Positions 45,338 through 54,385 of a stretch of DNA of 64,000 bases are shown here, piece by piece. The position numbers were made by a program, and so were the translations under genes. Source of the stretch: Bowmanella pacifica (GTDB taxonomy: Bacteria > Pseudomonadota > Gammaproteobacteria > Enterobacterales > Alteromonadaceae); the NCBI RefSeq assembly GCF_014645355.1, contig NZ_BMLS01000002.1:310001-374000 (forward strand). The letters run 5' to 3'. The notes under the pieces are model-generated. The model searched no databases. It was not told the origin of the DNA and saw only the letters and a program-made list of their open reading frames with translations. The stretch's first letter is position 1, and every line of letters begins with the position of its first letter.

Positions 45338-45562
45338 TTAGTTGCTTTGATATTTGTCAAACTCAGCACGGGTGATTTGACCATCGCCGTCAGTGTCAAT
45401 TTCATCAAAGGCTGCGGCCAGACGACTTTCAACCGAAGCTTCTTCTTTACTCAACGCACCATTACCGTCCTTGTCCAGGGCAGCAAAAAGGTCGCTGATA
45501 TTGCCGCTAGCCAAAGCACCAGTGGCAGGCAGGAAAAACAAAATAAATGCGAACTTTTTCAT
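45338..45562 (-). CDS. EF-hand periplasmic protein, paralogue 1 of 3
   Basis: 74 residues, ATG 45562 with AAGGAG. Signal peptide MKKFAFILFFLPATGALA, EF loops DKDGNGALSKEE and DTDGDGQITRAE. First of the tandem triplet in transcription order. Sequence drift is concentrated just after the signal peptide and in the linker, while the EF loops are nearly invariant, so all three are probably functional. Confidence 0.9.
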   Translation of the reverse strand: MKKFAFILFFLPATGALASGNISDLFAALDKDGNGALSKEEASVESRLAAAFDEIDTDGDGQITRAEFDKYQSN

Positions 45563-46073
45563 AACATTCTCCTTCGACATTGTTATTACCCGACATTGAT
45601 GTACGTCGAGTCGGCGTTGTTGCCGTGTCAGCGTTAACGGCGTTGTCGTTAGCGCTTGAACAAGACATTACAACTTCAATGCCAACTTTTATTTTTTCTT
45701 TAAAATCAAAAAGATAAGAGGAAAAGAGGAAAAAAATAAAAATCAACCTGTCGCCTTGACCCAACACTAATTTAACGACTTGAATTTTTTCTATAAAAAT
45801 CAAACAGATAAGTTGTCATCTATCTGAAACACAGGGCTATAAACACTGTTAGGACGGGATTTGTCAGCCAATATGAAGGCCGACAAGGAGCCAGAATAGC
45901 TGCTGTTATAGCAATGCAGCAGAACCCTAGCCAACTGTAAGGTGACTTGTATTTATGTAGTCAAAGCCCGCAACAACAATGAACAGGGCGGCACTGCTTT
46001 GTGTTTAAGAAAAATAGGGGGCATAGAATGGGCGAAGTCCCAAAATACGTATGCGTATAAAGGAGCTACCACG
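45563..46073. other. 511-bp gene-free region upstream of the EF-hand genes
   Basis: AT-rich between 45680 and 45810. It must contain the EF-hand promoter, but no promoter could be called with confidence. Open frames here lack ribosome sites and recognisable sequence. Ends at the chemoreceptor terminator. Confidence 0.5.
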
Positions 46074-46099
46074 AAAAATGGGGCGCTATGCGCCCCATT
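46074..46099 (-). terminator. Terminator of the chemoreceptor gene
   Basis: AATGGGGCGC (46077-46086)/GCGCCCCATT (46090-46099) perfect 10-bp stem; five A on the forward flank become a T-tract on the reverse strand. Confidence 0.85.
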
Positions 46100-46143
46100 C
46101 GTATCAGTCAACAGGCTAGGAAACCCGTACTTAGCTCCCTTGG

Positions 46144-47769
46144 CTAGATTTGGAACACCGACACCTGCCCCTGCAGATTAATGGCCAAACGTGATAAATC
46201 ATCGCTGGCCTGGGCGTTCTGATTGGAGCTGTCAGTAACACTAGCGATGCTGGTACTAAACTCATTCACATTGGCACTGATCTCATTAGCTACCGTCGTC
46301 TGCTCTTCCGTTGCCGTCGAGACCTGAATGTTCATATCAGCAATCACCGTTAGTGACGCGATAATGTCTTTCAGAACCTGTGAAGAATCTTCTGCATGAT
46401 TCACACTGTCTGAAGCCATTTGCTGAGCCTGACTCATGCTTTCTACCGCTTCTTTGGCTGCCACTTGCAGTTTACCTATCATGTCGCTGATAGACTCAGT
46501 GGCTTTCTGTGTGTTGTGCGCCAACTGACGTACCTCATCAGCCACCACGGCAAAGCCGCGTCCAGAGTCACCGGCCCTGGCCGCTTCAATGGCCGCATTC
46601 AGAGCCAGCAAGTTGGTCTGCTCTGCCACATTCTGAATCAGTTGAACAACCTGGTTTATATCATTAGCCTGATTATGCAGTTGCTGAATCACATCGCTGC
46701 TGCGATTAACCACGCCAGATAACTGGTTAATAGAATTGATATTCTGCTGAACCTTTTGCTGGCCAAGCTGCGCTTGTTCATCTGCATCATTGGCTTTCTG
46801 CGAAGTAAGTAGTGCATTCTGTGCCACTTCCTGAATAGCCGCGGTCATCTCAGTCACCGCTGTGGCAATTTGCGTACTCTGATGTTCTTGCTCATTGGCA
46901 GTACTGGCCACCTGCGTGCTGATAGCATGCATCTCTTCTGCCGATGCCGCTAAGCTACTGGACGCTTGAATCACCTCTTTAACCAGCCCGTGAATACGAT
47001 CAAGCATTTGGTTAAATCCCTGCGCCGTTTCAGCGATTTCATCCTTACCCACCACCTCTGCTCGTACCGACAGATTTGCCGACTCGGCAATCTCGGTAAT
47101 AGTGTCCCGCAATCCCAGCAACGGGGTATTAATAGAGCGGTAGATCAGCCAGGCAACCACCAGCATCAGCACAAATAAGATGGCAAACTTAACCATGAAC
47201 AAGGTCACAGTGGTTTCATAATCCGCGGCGACTTGCATACGGAACTTATTCGCTTCATCTTGTTGTAGTTGAATTAGGTCCGCATAACTGGCACTCAGAG
47301 GATCGAAAACCTGATAAAGCTCGCGGACAAACTGATTCGGCTCAATTTTGGAAAGCGTGCCCTGGCCTAATTGACGACGATAATCGGCAAGCTTACTTAA
47401 TACGGCATTCAAGTTAGTCTCTACCTGTCGTACCAGTTGCGCTTCCTCGTTAGTCAGCTTGGTCGCGTTATACTCCTGCCAATACTTATCCGCCGTATCC
47501 TGGGCCGACTGCATACGCCGGTTAAGTTCGTCTTGGGAGATCACACCAGCGCGATACTTGTGCAAAACATCGACAATCTCCACCGCATAGTTATCCGATA
47601 CCACTTTGATCTGCTGTAGTGGCACCACACGGTCTTTGTATAAACTGTCGATTTGGTCATTGAGCTGCTGGAGATCCAGCAAGGAATTAAAGGTAGATAG
47701 AGCAAAGAAAAACAGCGGTAAGGCAACCAAAATCACCAACCGCACTTTGACTGTCACTTGATTCAGCAT
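46144..47769 (-). CDS. Methyl-accepting chemotaxis protein
   Basis: 541 residues from ATG 47769 (in-frame GTG at 47787 is less likely). First membrane helix [17 protein letters not shown], a periplasmic four-helix-bundle sensor of ~160 residues, second helix [17 protein letters not shown], a HAMP domain, and the cytoplasmic signalling hairpin with [20 protein letters not shown] and [15 protein letters not shown] at its tip. The ligand is unknown. A Pho-box-like promoter points at it from 300 bp upstream, so a link with phosphate starvation is possible. No other chemotaxis gene is nearby. Confidence 0.93.
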   Translation of the reverse strand: MLNQVTVKVRLVILVALPLFFFALSTFNSLLDLQQLNDQIDSLYKDRVVPLQQIKVVSDNYAVEIVDVLHKYRAGVISQDELNRRMQSAQDTADKYWQEYNATKLTNEEAQLVRQVETNLNAVLSKLADYRRQLGQGTLSKIEPNQFVRELYQVFDPLSASYADLIQLQQDEANKFRMQVAADYETTVTLFMVKFAILFVLMLVVAWLIYRSINTPLLGLRDTITEIAESANLSVRAEVVGKDEIAETAQGFNQMLDRIHGLVKEVIQASSSLAASAEEMHAISTQVASTANEQEHQSTQIATAVTEMTAAIQEVAQNALLTSQKANDADEQAQLGQQKVQQNINSINQLSGVVNRSSDVIQQLHNQANDINQVVQLIQNVAEQTNLLALNAAIEAARAGDSGRGFAVVADEVRQLAHNTQKATESISDMIGKLQVAAKEAVESMSQAQQMASDSVNHAEDSSQVLKDIIASLTVIADMNIQVSTATEEQTTVANEISANVNEFSTSIASVTDSSNQNAQASDDLSRLAINLQGQVSVFQI

Positions 47770-48216
47770 GATGTATTCTCTTGTCACAACGGAAAATTAC
47801 ATCCTTAAATTACGTCCTCTCGAGCAAAACTTTATTGCTCGAGATCAGTCCTTTAGCGGGGGGACAAATTCAGTTTATGTCACTTAACCGCGCATCTCCA
47901 ATGAATAATGCCGGTTATTTAAAATTACGTCCTTTAGGCAACTTGTTACTTCTGAAAATCGCAGCAAACTTGGTGAAAAAAAGACCTCAGCATAGAAAGT
48001 AACAAGCTGTCACCAACGCTCATTTGGTTAATAAAAAGTAACCCGAGGCGCATGCTAGATCACATTTGTGACACTTTTATTGCAATACTGGTGGATTAGA
48101 CATCAGTTGAAACAATTCCTCTGAAAACCACGTGAATTAGGGCTTCCATTACATTATCGCAGTCGCTAGGATTCGCGCCGCAAACTAGTTTGCCAAACAA
48201 CAGATAAAGGAACATC
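47770..48216. other. 447-bp divergent region between chemoreceptor and porin genes
   Basis: Holds a perfect hairpin TCTCGAGCAA (47818-47827)/TTGCTCGAGA (47835-47844), three copies of AAATTACRTCCT (47794-47805, 47807-47818, 47922-47933) and a Pho-box-like element at 48052-48085. No supported gene. The long reverse-strand leader of the chemoreceptor may be regulatory. Confidence 0.55.
48052..48085 (-). promoter_or_regulatory. Pho-box-like promoter oriented toward the chemoreceptor
   Basis: Reverse strand: TTGCAAT-AAAA-GTGTCAC (48085-48068), 10 nt, then TAGCAT (48057-48052). Same layout as the Pho boxes at 33.0 and 37.5 kb. The start codon on that strand is ~285 nt farther; the porin gene lies in the opposite direction. 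Confidence 0.55.
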
Positions 48217-49020
48217 ATGAAAAAAATTAATGTAGTGCTGACTTCTCTTCTACTTTCTTCTCCTGTAGTTGCACAAGAATATAACCTGTTCAGTGAACTG
48301 AACTATACCCGTGCAGAAGTAGGCCAGAATGACAATGACATTCTAGGTATCAGCTCCACCTATTACTTCGACAAGAAAGCGGTATTGGGCCCACTGGCTG
48401 AATTGTCCTATATCAATGACAAAACCAATGTTTACGGTGCGTACATTGACAGTGAAGGTGACGTTAACGACCTGACTATCGGCGGTGAGTTGTTCTACAA
48501 CAACTTCCTGTTTGGTGCTGAGTATAACCGCGCCGAAGTTGGCAGCTTTGACGCTGACAGCAGCAAAGTCACCCTGGGTTACCTGATCAACCCTAACTTC
48601 TTGGTAAAAGCTGACTACACTGACCTGGAGCAAGGTGGTTTCGCCACTTTCGGTGCTCAGTACACCCACTCTCTGGGCGGTGTTGACTATGTTGGTTTCA
48701 GCCTGAACGTTGACGACGAGTTCGACGTATGGACTGCTTCAAGCAAATACTTCAGCGCACTGGGCGAAGACCGTTTTGTTGCTGCCGAATTGTCTGTTAC
48801 TGACAACGACGGTGACACTGACTGGGGTATCAGCGGTGACTACTACTTCACTACTATGACGTCTGTTGGTCTGAGCTACGCTGACGAAGCGAGCGACGAT
48901 GTATGGGGTATCAACGCCAAGCATTACTTCAACACTAACTGGGCGGTATCTGCTGCTTACGCCAGTGCTGACGAAAATGATGCGGATATCTACAGCATCA
49001 GCCTGATTGGCCAGTTCTAA
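48217..49020 (+). CDS. Putative outer-membrane porin/beta-barrel protein
   Basis: 267 residues with signal peptide (VVLTSLLLSSPVVAQ). The mature part alternates short polar and aromatic strands (YNLFSELNYTRAEVG, LTIGGELFYNNFLFGAEYNRAEVG, FVAAELSVTDNDGDTDWGISGDYYF) and ends IYSISLIGQF, the C-terminal Phe signature of outer-membrane barrels. It resembles the putative porin family common in Alteromonadales. Acidic loops suit a marine envelope. A strong ribosome site (AAAGGAACATC) and terminator suggest high expression. Confidence 0.85.
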   Translation: MKKINVVLTSLLLSSPVVAQEYNLFSELNYTRAEVGQNDNDILGISSTYYFDKKAVLGPLAELSYINDKTNVYGAYIDSEGDVNDLTIGGELFYNNFLFGAEYNRAEVGSFDADSSKVTLGYLINPNFLVKADYTDLEQGGFATFGAQYTHSLGGVDYVGFSLNVDDEFDVWTASSKYFSALGEDRFVAAELSVTDNDGDTDWGISGDYYFTTMTSVGLSYADEASDDVWGINAKHYFNTNWAVSAAYASADENDADIYSISLIGQF

Positions 49021-49046
49021 TTATCACCCGATAATTGACTGACAAG

Positions 49047-49073
49047 AAAGCGGAGCCCAGGCTCCGCTTTTTT
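49047..49073 (+). terminator. Terminator of the porin gene
   Basis: AAAGCGGAGCC (49047-49057)/GGCTCCGCTTT (49060-49070), 2-nt loop, followed by TTT. Confidence 0.9.
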
Positions 49074-49075
49074 AT

Positions 49076-49612
49076 GTTCAGGATGAACGGTATGCCGCGG
49101 TGGCATGGATGCCATGGAGCGGCGATGTTCAGGATGAACGGGCAGATAATTGCTCCTGCATGATCTGCACTTCCACCATCCCTGGTGGTCGTATGCCGCG
49201 GTGGCATAGATGCCAAGGAGCGGCGATGTTCAGGATGAACGGGCAGATAATTATAAGCTACTTCCATGTAGCTTACCTGCGCTGCAGGCCAGCTAAAGCT
49301 GTTCCATAGCGTTCCATACGCTATGGTGCTCCTGCACGATCTGCACTTCCGCCGTCCATGGCGGTCGGCCGAAAACTGCTCCTGCGTTTTCTGCACTTCC
49401 GCCATCCTTGGCGGTCGGCCGAAAACTGCTCCTGCGTTTTCTGCACTTCCGCCATCCTTGGCGGTCGGCCGAAAACTGCTCCTGCGTTTTCTGCACTTCC
49501 GCCATCCTTGGCGGTCGTCTACCACCGTGGTATGGATGGCAAAGAGCGGCGATGTCCATGGAAGGACTGAATGACGACGTTGCAGGAGCATTCGTCGGCG
49601 ATGTTCAGGACG
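49076..49612. repeat. Mosaic array of hairpin repeats (50-bp and ~61-bp units)
   Basis: Y units of 50 bp begin at 49327 (variant), 49377, 49427 and 49477 (partial), with another variant at 49151-49190; each carries CCGCCA-TCCT-TGGCGG or a paired variant (CCACCA/TGGTGG at 49174-49189). X units of ~61 bp begin at 49091 and 49192 (period 101), with a degenerate copy at ~49517; they carry TATGCC/GGCATA, replaced by TACCAC/GTGGTA in the degenerate copy, and GTTCA/TGAAC. Bases change on both arms together, so the hairpins are conserved. The open frames across the array are by-products. The array abuts the phoX stop codon. Confidence 0.85.
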
Positions 49613-49617
49613 GGCAG

Positions 49618-51498
49618 CTAGCTGCCGATACGTCCGCCACCTTGCTTGGTAACCACCACCACAGAAGGTCTGGGCGGTAAGTCATCGCTGAAATCCGGCC
49701 AACGTGTTTTAGGGTTATCAAAACTGCTGCCGCCGCCCGGGTGCTGTACGGAGCAGAATAGATTTTGTGTGTCCGGGGTGAAAAACGGCCCGCAGAGTTC
49801 TGCGCCCTGGGGGGTACGCAGGAAGCGCTTGGTGAGCGCCCGGTTGGGTCCATTCACCTCGGTGGCCCAGATGCCATCCGCAATACCCGCTGACTCCGCA
49901 CCATCCGTCGCTATCCATAAGTTCCCCAGGCTATCAAAGGCACAGTTGTCAGGACAAGCTAACCAACCATTCTCACTGATATCCGGGTGATATTGAGTAC
50001 CCGCCTGACCTTTTTTACCGGCAACCAGTAATAGCTCCCAGTTAAACTGCTCGGCACAGTGATCGCCGCCGGGCGGTGTCATTTCCAATACCTGGCCAGC
50101 TCGGTTCTCGGCGCGGGGATTAGGGCCATCCACCTGAGCTTCAGTACGTCTGCTGTTGTTGGTCAGCATCACATAAACCTGACCAGTTACCGGGTTAACC
50201 TCTACATCTTCGGGCCTGTCCATTGGTGTCGCCCCAAGTAAGTCGGCGGCTTTTCTACAATCCAGCTGCACATCCGCCTGACTATGGAATCCATTTTCCG
50301 GCGTTAGTGGTCCCTGACCAAATACCAGCGGCAACCACTGCATGCTGCCATCGGCCGCAAAGCGCGCGCAGTATAGAGTTCCCTCATCCAGCAGGCTCAA
50401 ATTGGCCTGACGGTTATCTGGCTGGTAGTAACCTTTGCTGATAAAACGGTACAAATATTCAAATTGTTGATCGTCGCCGCTGTAGGCCACGACTTTGTTG
50501 TCTGCATTAACAAACACATTGGCGCCTTCGTGCTTAAAGCGCCCCAGTGCGGTTCGCTTTTTCGGCACGGATTGTGGGTCATATGGATCGATTTCCACCA
50601 CCCAGCCCACATGCATAGGTTCGGCCGGATTATGGCGCATATCCCAACGCTCATGGTGTAAACCCCAACTACAACGGAAATCACTGGCCATGCCGAAGCG
50701 ACGATAGTTTTCCCCTTCGTTACTGGCACTGAAGTCCCCCCCAAAGAAACCATCCACATTCTCTTCGCCGGTCAGAATAGTGCCCCAGGGCGTTACGCCA
50801 CCGGCGCAGTTTCCATAGGTACCACGGGTTTGTATCCCATCGGTGCTGTAGCGGGTAAACAGACGACGGCTACCGGCAGCAGGGCCGGTCATTTGCATGG
50901 GCGTATGCGGCGTGATACGACGGTTATAAGGTGAATTTAACACCAACTGCCACTGACCATCGGCCTGGAGCGCAATCTCCACCACGCTCAGACCATGGGC
51001 AGCAATATTCACATTCGTTTGCTCCTCACTGAGCGCCATCTCCGAGGGAGAACCAGGGAACATCATCTCTGAGCTGCAATACTCATGATTGACCACCAAC
51101 AGGCCACGATCCGACGCGCTAGACCCCAAGGGTAAAGAAACAAAGCCGATGAAATCATTGTTGTAACCAAACTGCTTGAGCTGACGCTGTTCGGTTTGCA
51201 TGTTGGGATCAAAGGCCGGGGTGTTAGGGAAAAGCGCGTCTCCCCAACTGACCAAAACTTGCGCCTGATAGCCAGGTGACACCGACAGGTAAGGATCCAG
51301 GCCATGAGCCAGCTCGGTAAAGGTCAGTGAGCCTTGCGCCTTATTCACCGGCGCTAAGGCCGATGACGTATTGATACTACACGCTCCCAGCATCATGGTA
51401 GCGCCGCCAAGCCCCAGTCCTTTCAGGGTGTCACGGCGGGACAGGCGTACGGCCAGAACAGATTGAAAATCTGGGGAAGAAGATGATTTTTGCGGCAT
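49618..51498 (-). CDS. phoX: PhoX-family alkaline phosphatase
   Basis: 626 residues. The N-terminus has a Tat motif SRRDTLKGLGLGGATMMLGAC, so it is exported folded; ACS at the end of the hydrophobic part could also be a lipobox. The body shows the PhoX/DUF839 features: GLLVVNHEYCSSEMMFPG, GNCAGGVTPWGTILTGEENVDG, RFKHEGANVF, DRPEDVEVNPVTGQVYVMLTNN and SVQHPGGGSSFDNPKTRWPD, which supply the Fe/Ca ligands of the enzyme. It releases phosphate from phosphoesters in the periplasm or outside. Three PhoB half-sites lie upstream. The stop codon borders the repeat array. Confidence 0.93.
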   Translation of the reverse strand: MPQKSSSSPDFQSVLAVRLSRRDTLKGLGLGGATMMLGACSINTSSALAPVNKAQGSLTFTELAHGLDPYLSVSPGYQAQVLVSWGDALFPNTPAFDPNMQTEQRQLKQFGYNNDFIGFVSLPLGSSASDRGLLVVNHEYCSSEMMFPGSPSEMALSEEQTNVNIAAHGLSVVEIALQADGQWQLVLNSPYNRRITPHTPMQMTGPAAGSRRLFTRYSTDGIQTRGTYGNCAGGVTPWGTILTGEENVDGFFGGDFSASNEGENYRRFGMASDFRCSWGLHHERWDMRHNPAEPMHVGWVVEIDPYDPQSVPKKRTALGRFKHEGANVFVNADNKVVAYSGDDQQFEYLYRFISKGYYQPDNRQANLSLLDEGTLYCARFAADGSMQWLPLVFGQGPLTPENGFHSQADVQLDCRKAADLLGATPMDRPEDVEVNPVTGQVYVMLTNNSRRTEAQVDGPNPRAENRAGQVLEMTPPGGDHCAEQFNWELLLVAGKKGQAGTQYHPDISENGWLACPDNCAFDSLGNLWIATDGAESAGIADGIWATEVNGPNRALTKRFLRTPQGAELCGPFFTPDTQNLFCSVQHPGGGSSFDNPKTRWPDFSDDLPPRPSVVVVTKQGGGRIGS

Positions 51499-51575
51499 AA
51501 AAGTCTCTATAGCTGAGCATTAACACCTGACAAGTGCCAATAGGAGCTGGTCAGGTTCGGTATTAAAAGCGCAGG

Positions 51576-51620
51576 AGACTAAAAGCTGTTGATGACAGCG
51601 GCATGACAGTTCGATGACAA
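51576..51620 (-). promoter_or_regulatory. PhoB-type promoter of phoX with three half-sites
   Basis: Reverse strand: TTGTCAT (51620-51614), CTGTCAT (51609-51603), CTGTCAT (51598-51592), spaced at an exact 11-bp period; then 10 nt and TAGTCT (51581-51576) as -10. Confidence 0.88.
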
Positions 51621-51640
51621 GCCGCTGATTTACGATGAAA

Positions 51641-52504
51641 TTACCTTAATAACAAAAGCGGCACCTTGGCCTGCGCCAACATTTTTAACGTGAAGCTGCC
51701 CAGCAGCATTTCACGCCAACGGCTGTGTCCAAAAGAACCCATTACCTGCATTTGAATGCCGTGCTGCTGTTGATAGGTCAACAGTTCCTGATCCGGGATA
51801 CCGTGCAAATTAGCTTGTACAACCTCAATATCAGCACCAATCAGAGCATTCGCGCCTTTTTGCAGAATGTCGCGGCCTTTCTCGACATCATCCCCCACAT
51901 AAACTAAGTGGCAAACCATGCCCTTAAACAGTGGACTGCTGGTCAGTAGCTCCAATGCCCGACAGGCTGCCTGACTGCCATCGTAGGCCAGCATAATACG
52001 CTCGGGTTTTTCAAACTCGTGATTAACCACCAGAATAGGACGGTGCAATGAACGCAGCACCATTTCAAGCTGGTTGCCCAGGCGACCGGGCTGGTCTGCA
52101 TGATCTTCACCGCGAATACCCAGCACCAACACCCGGATCTCATCCTCCAACTCCACCAGGGTTTCGGTCAAACCACCATGGCGCTGACACTGCTTAACAT
52201 CTGTTACCCCCATAGCGATAGCTCTGTCAGCCGCGTTACTCAGCACCTGCTTGCCCTGCTCAAGCATAATTTTGCTGCGTTTGGCCTCCAGTTCGGTCAG
52301 CTCTTCCAGTAAATGCTCACGGCTACCAAAACCGATATTACCGGACAAGTCCGATACCACTACCGGCTCTCGATGCTCCAGGTTATGCAATAACTTGAGC
52401 GGCGCCGTGACCCGGCCGGCGATCCAGGCTGCATAATCGGCAACCGCCGCACTGATGGAAGAACCGTCAATACCAGCTAATACTTTTCTGTTGTCGTTTA
52501 CCAT
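51641..52504 (-). CDS. Tandem universal stress protein (UspA domains)
   Basis: 287 residues with two UspA-like halves: KVLAGIDGSSISAAVADYAAW at the start and RIMLAYDGSQAACRALELL at ~170, the second ending GSFGHSRWREMLLGSFTLKMLAQAKVPLLLLR with the G-x9-G-(S/T) nucleotide motif. Cytoplasmic stress protein. Its ATG overlaps the stop of the SulP gene (TAATG), so it is translationally coupled and may regulate the transporter. Confidence 0.9.
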   Translation of the reverse strand: MVNDNRKVLAGIDGSSISAAVADYAAWIAGRVTAPLKLLHNLEHREPVVVSDLSGNIGFGSREHLLEELTELEAKRSKIMLEQGKQVLSNAADRAIAMGVTDVKQCQRHGGLTETLVELEDEIRVLVLGIRGEDHADQPGRLGNQLEMVLRSLHRPILVVNHEFEKPERIMLAYDGSQAACRALELLTSSPLFKGMVCHLVYVGDDVEKGRDILQKGANALIGADIEVVQANLHGIPDQELLTYQQQHGIQMQVMGSFGHSRWREMLLGSFTLKMLAQAKVPLLLLR

Positions 52505-53991
52505 TAATGCAGCACCTTCTCAATCTCTTCCGGTTTATCATGTTTGCCAAAACGGTCCACTATGGTTTCGCTGGCCTGATTAAGGCCAATAAGCTCGACA
52601 TCCGCGCCTTCGCGACGAAACTTAAGCACGACTTTATCCAGCGCATCCACTGCAGAGATATCCCAGAAATGCGCCCGGCTCAGGTCAATCACTACTTTAT
52701 CAACCACTTCCTTGAAGTCAAAACCAGCGGCAAATTTATCGGCTGAATTGAAAAATACCTGGCCAATCACTTTGTAAGTTCGGGTGCTGTTTTCGCTATC
52801 CAGACTGGTATCCAGGTAGAGAATATGACTGACCTTATTAGCGAAAAACAGCGACGCCAGCAACACGCCAACAAACACCCCATAAGCCAGGTTATGGGTA
52901 AAGACCGTCACCAATACCGTGGCCAGCATCACAATATTGTAAGACATGGGATAGGTTTTCAGTTTTATTACCGAGTCCCAACTGAAGGTACCGATGGACA
53001 CCATAATCATCACTGCCACCAGCGCCGCCATCGGAATTTGCCGGATCCAGTCGCTCAGGAACACCACCATAATTAGCAAGAACACCCCCGCCACCAGGGT
53101 AGATAAGCGTCCTCGCCCGCCGGATTTCACATTGATCACAGACTGACCAATCATGGCACAACCTGCCATTCCCCCCAGTAAACCGGCGCCAATATTGGCG
53201 ATACCCTGCCCCTTACATTCGCGATTTTTGTCACTTTGGGTATCGGTTAAATCATCCACAATAGTGGCGGTCATTAACGACTCCAAGAGACCAACCACCG
53301 CCAGCGCCGCCGAGTAAGGTAGGATTATCCACAAGGTGTCCAGATTCAGTGGTACATCCGGCCATAAAAATACCGGTAAGGCATCTGGCAGTTCGCCCAT
53401 ATCACCGACGGTGCGGATATCCAATCCCAGTAACAAGTACACCACCGTCATAGACAGGATACAGACTAACGGTGAGGGGATGACCTTGCCGATTTTCGGC
53501 ACATAGGGAAACAGGTAAATAATGCCAAGACCGGCAACGGTCATAGCATAGACATGCCAGGTGACGTTAGTAAGTTCAGGGAGCTGAGCCATAAAAATCA
53601 AAATCGCCAGGGCGTTGACAAAGCCCGTCACCACAGAGCGGGACACAAAAGACATCAGGCTACCCAGCTTAAGATACCCTGCCAGTATCTGCAGCACACC
53701 AGTCAGCAAGGTCGCGGCCAGCAAATACTGCAAACCATGTTCTTTGACCAGTGTCACCATTACCAGCGCCATCGCTCCGGTGGCGGCCGAGATCATTCCC
53801 GGTCTGCCCCCCACAAAGGCAATAATAGTGGCGATACAAAAAGACGCATACAGGCCCACTTTGGGGTCGACCCCGGCGATAATGGAAAAGGCAATGGCCT
53901 CAGGGATCAGGGCCAGCGCCACCACCAGGCCGGCCAGCAAGTCGGCGCGCACGTTGCCCAGCCAATCTTGTCGGGTTGAGTGTAATAACAT
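52504..53991 (-). CDS. SulP-family inorganic anion transporter
   Basis: 495 residues from ATG 53991 (GAGA upstream); the longer frame starts without a ribosome site. Twelve or more membrane segments with the SulP core ([57 protein letters not shown]) and a cytoplasmic STAS domain at ~410-495 ([28 protein letters not shown]). Substrates in the family are sulfate, bicarbonate or other dicarboxylate anions. Cotranscribed with a UspA protein, an arrangement seen for SulP bicarbonate transporters. Confidence 0.9.
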   Translation of the reverse strand: MLLHSTRQDWLGNVRADLLAGLVVALALIPEAIAFSIIAGVDPKVGLYASFCIATIIAFVGGRPGMISAATGAMALVMVTLVKEHGLQYLLAATLLTGVLQILAGYLKLGSLMSFVSRSVVTGFVNALAILIFMAQLPELTNVTWHVYAMTVAGLGIIYLFPYVPKIGKVIPSPLVCILSMTVVYLLLGLDIRTVGDMGELPDALPVFLWPDVPLNLDTLWIILPYSAALAVVGLLESLMTATIVDDLTDTQSDKNRECKGQGIANIGAGLLGGMAGCAMIGQSVINVKSGGRGRLSTLVAGVFLLIMVVFLSDWIRQIPMAALVAVMIMVSIGTFSWDSVIKLKTYPMSYNIVMLATVLVTVFTHNLAYGVFVGVLLASLFFANKVSHILYLDTSLDSENSTRTYKVIGQVFFNSADKFAAGFDFKEVVDKVVIDLSRAHFWDISAVDALDKVVLKFRREGADVELIGLNQASETIVDRFGKHDKPEEIEKVLH

Positions 53992-54385
53992 AATCAAGTC
54001 TCGTTGTTTAACAGCTAAACGGCCAGCCACAATAAAAATGCCCCTTAAGCGACCATTAATTAGCACCAGCGCAGTCATGCAAAAGTAAAAAAGCGTGCTT
54101 AAGCTGCGCGCGCAGCCGCAGCATTAGGGCATTTATCCGTTGTTGAAAGGCGAAAGATCATACGCAGCTATCGGGGCGCTGACAACCTGGCAAAGCACAT
54201 CCCATCCCCTCATACCAGGCGCAACTATTGCTGTCGGCGCTATCTACTACCAAAGGCAAATTGCAGTCAGGCACTAGCTTAAATACAATGCCTTCCGCTT
54301 TTGGTCTTATTATTCCAGCAGTTTATCGCACCATTGGCACCTCAACTCACACTACTATCGATAACTTTTTTGGGATCTTAGCCTT
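53992..54385. other. 394-bp divergent region between the SulP and nhaD genes
   Basis: Contains one perfect 14-bp palindrome GCTGCGCGCGCAGC (54103-54116). No gene, riboswitch or convincing operator was recognised; the nhaD ribosome site is weak (GGATCTTAGCCTT before ATG). Confidence 0.5.

Noticed and set aside
48058..48075. TCACATTTGTGA as a CRP site near the porin promoter
   Set aside because: The half-sites are in the wrong orientation and spacing for CRP (TGTGA-N6-TCACA); the Pho-box reading explains the sequence better.
49327..49516. 50-bp tandem repeats considered as a CRISPR array
   Set aside because: The units are directly adjacent with no unique spacers and no cas genes are present.
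49323..49680. Several overlapping open frames on both strands in the repeat array
   Set aside because: They encode only translated repeat units, lack ribosome sites and begin or end within repeats.
54139..54385. Possible Na+ riboswitch in front of nhaD
   Set aside because: No conserved element of a known sodium or related riboswitch could be recognised in the leader.
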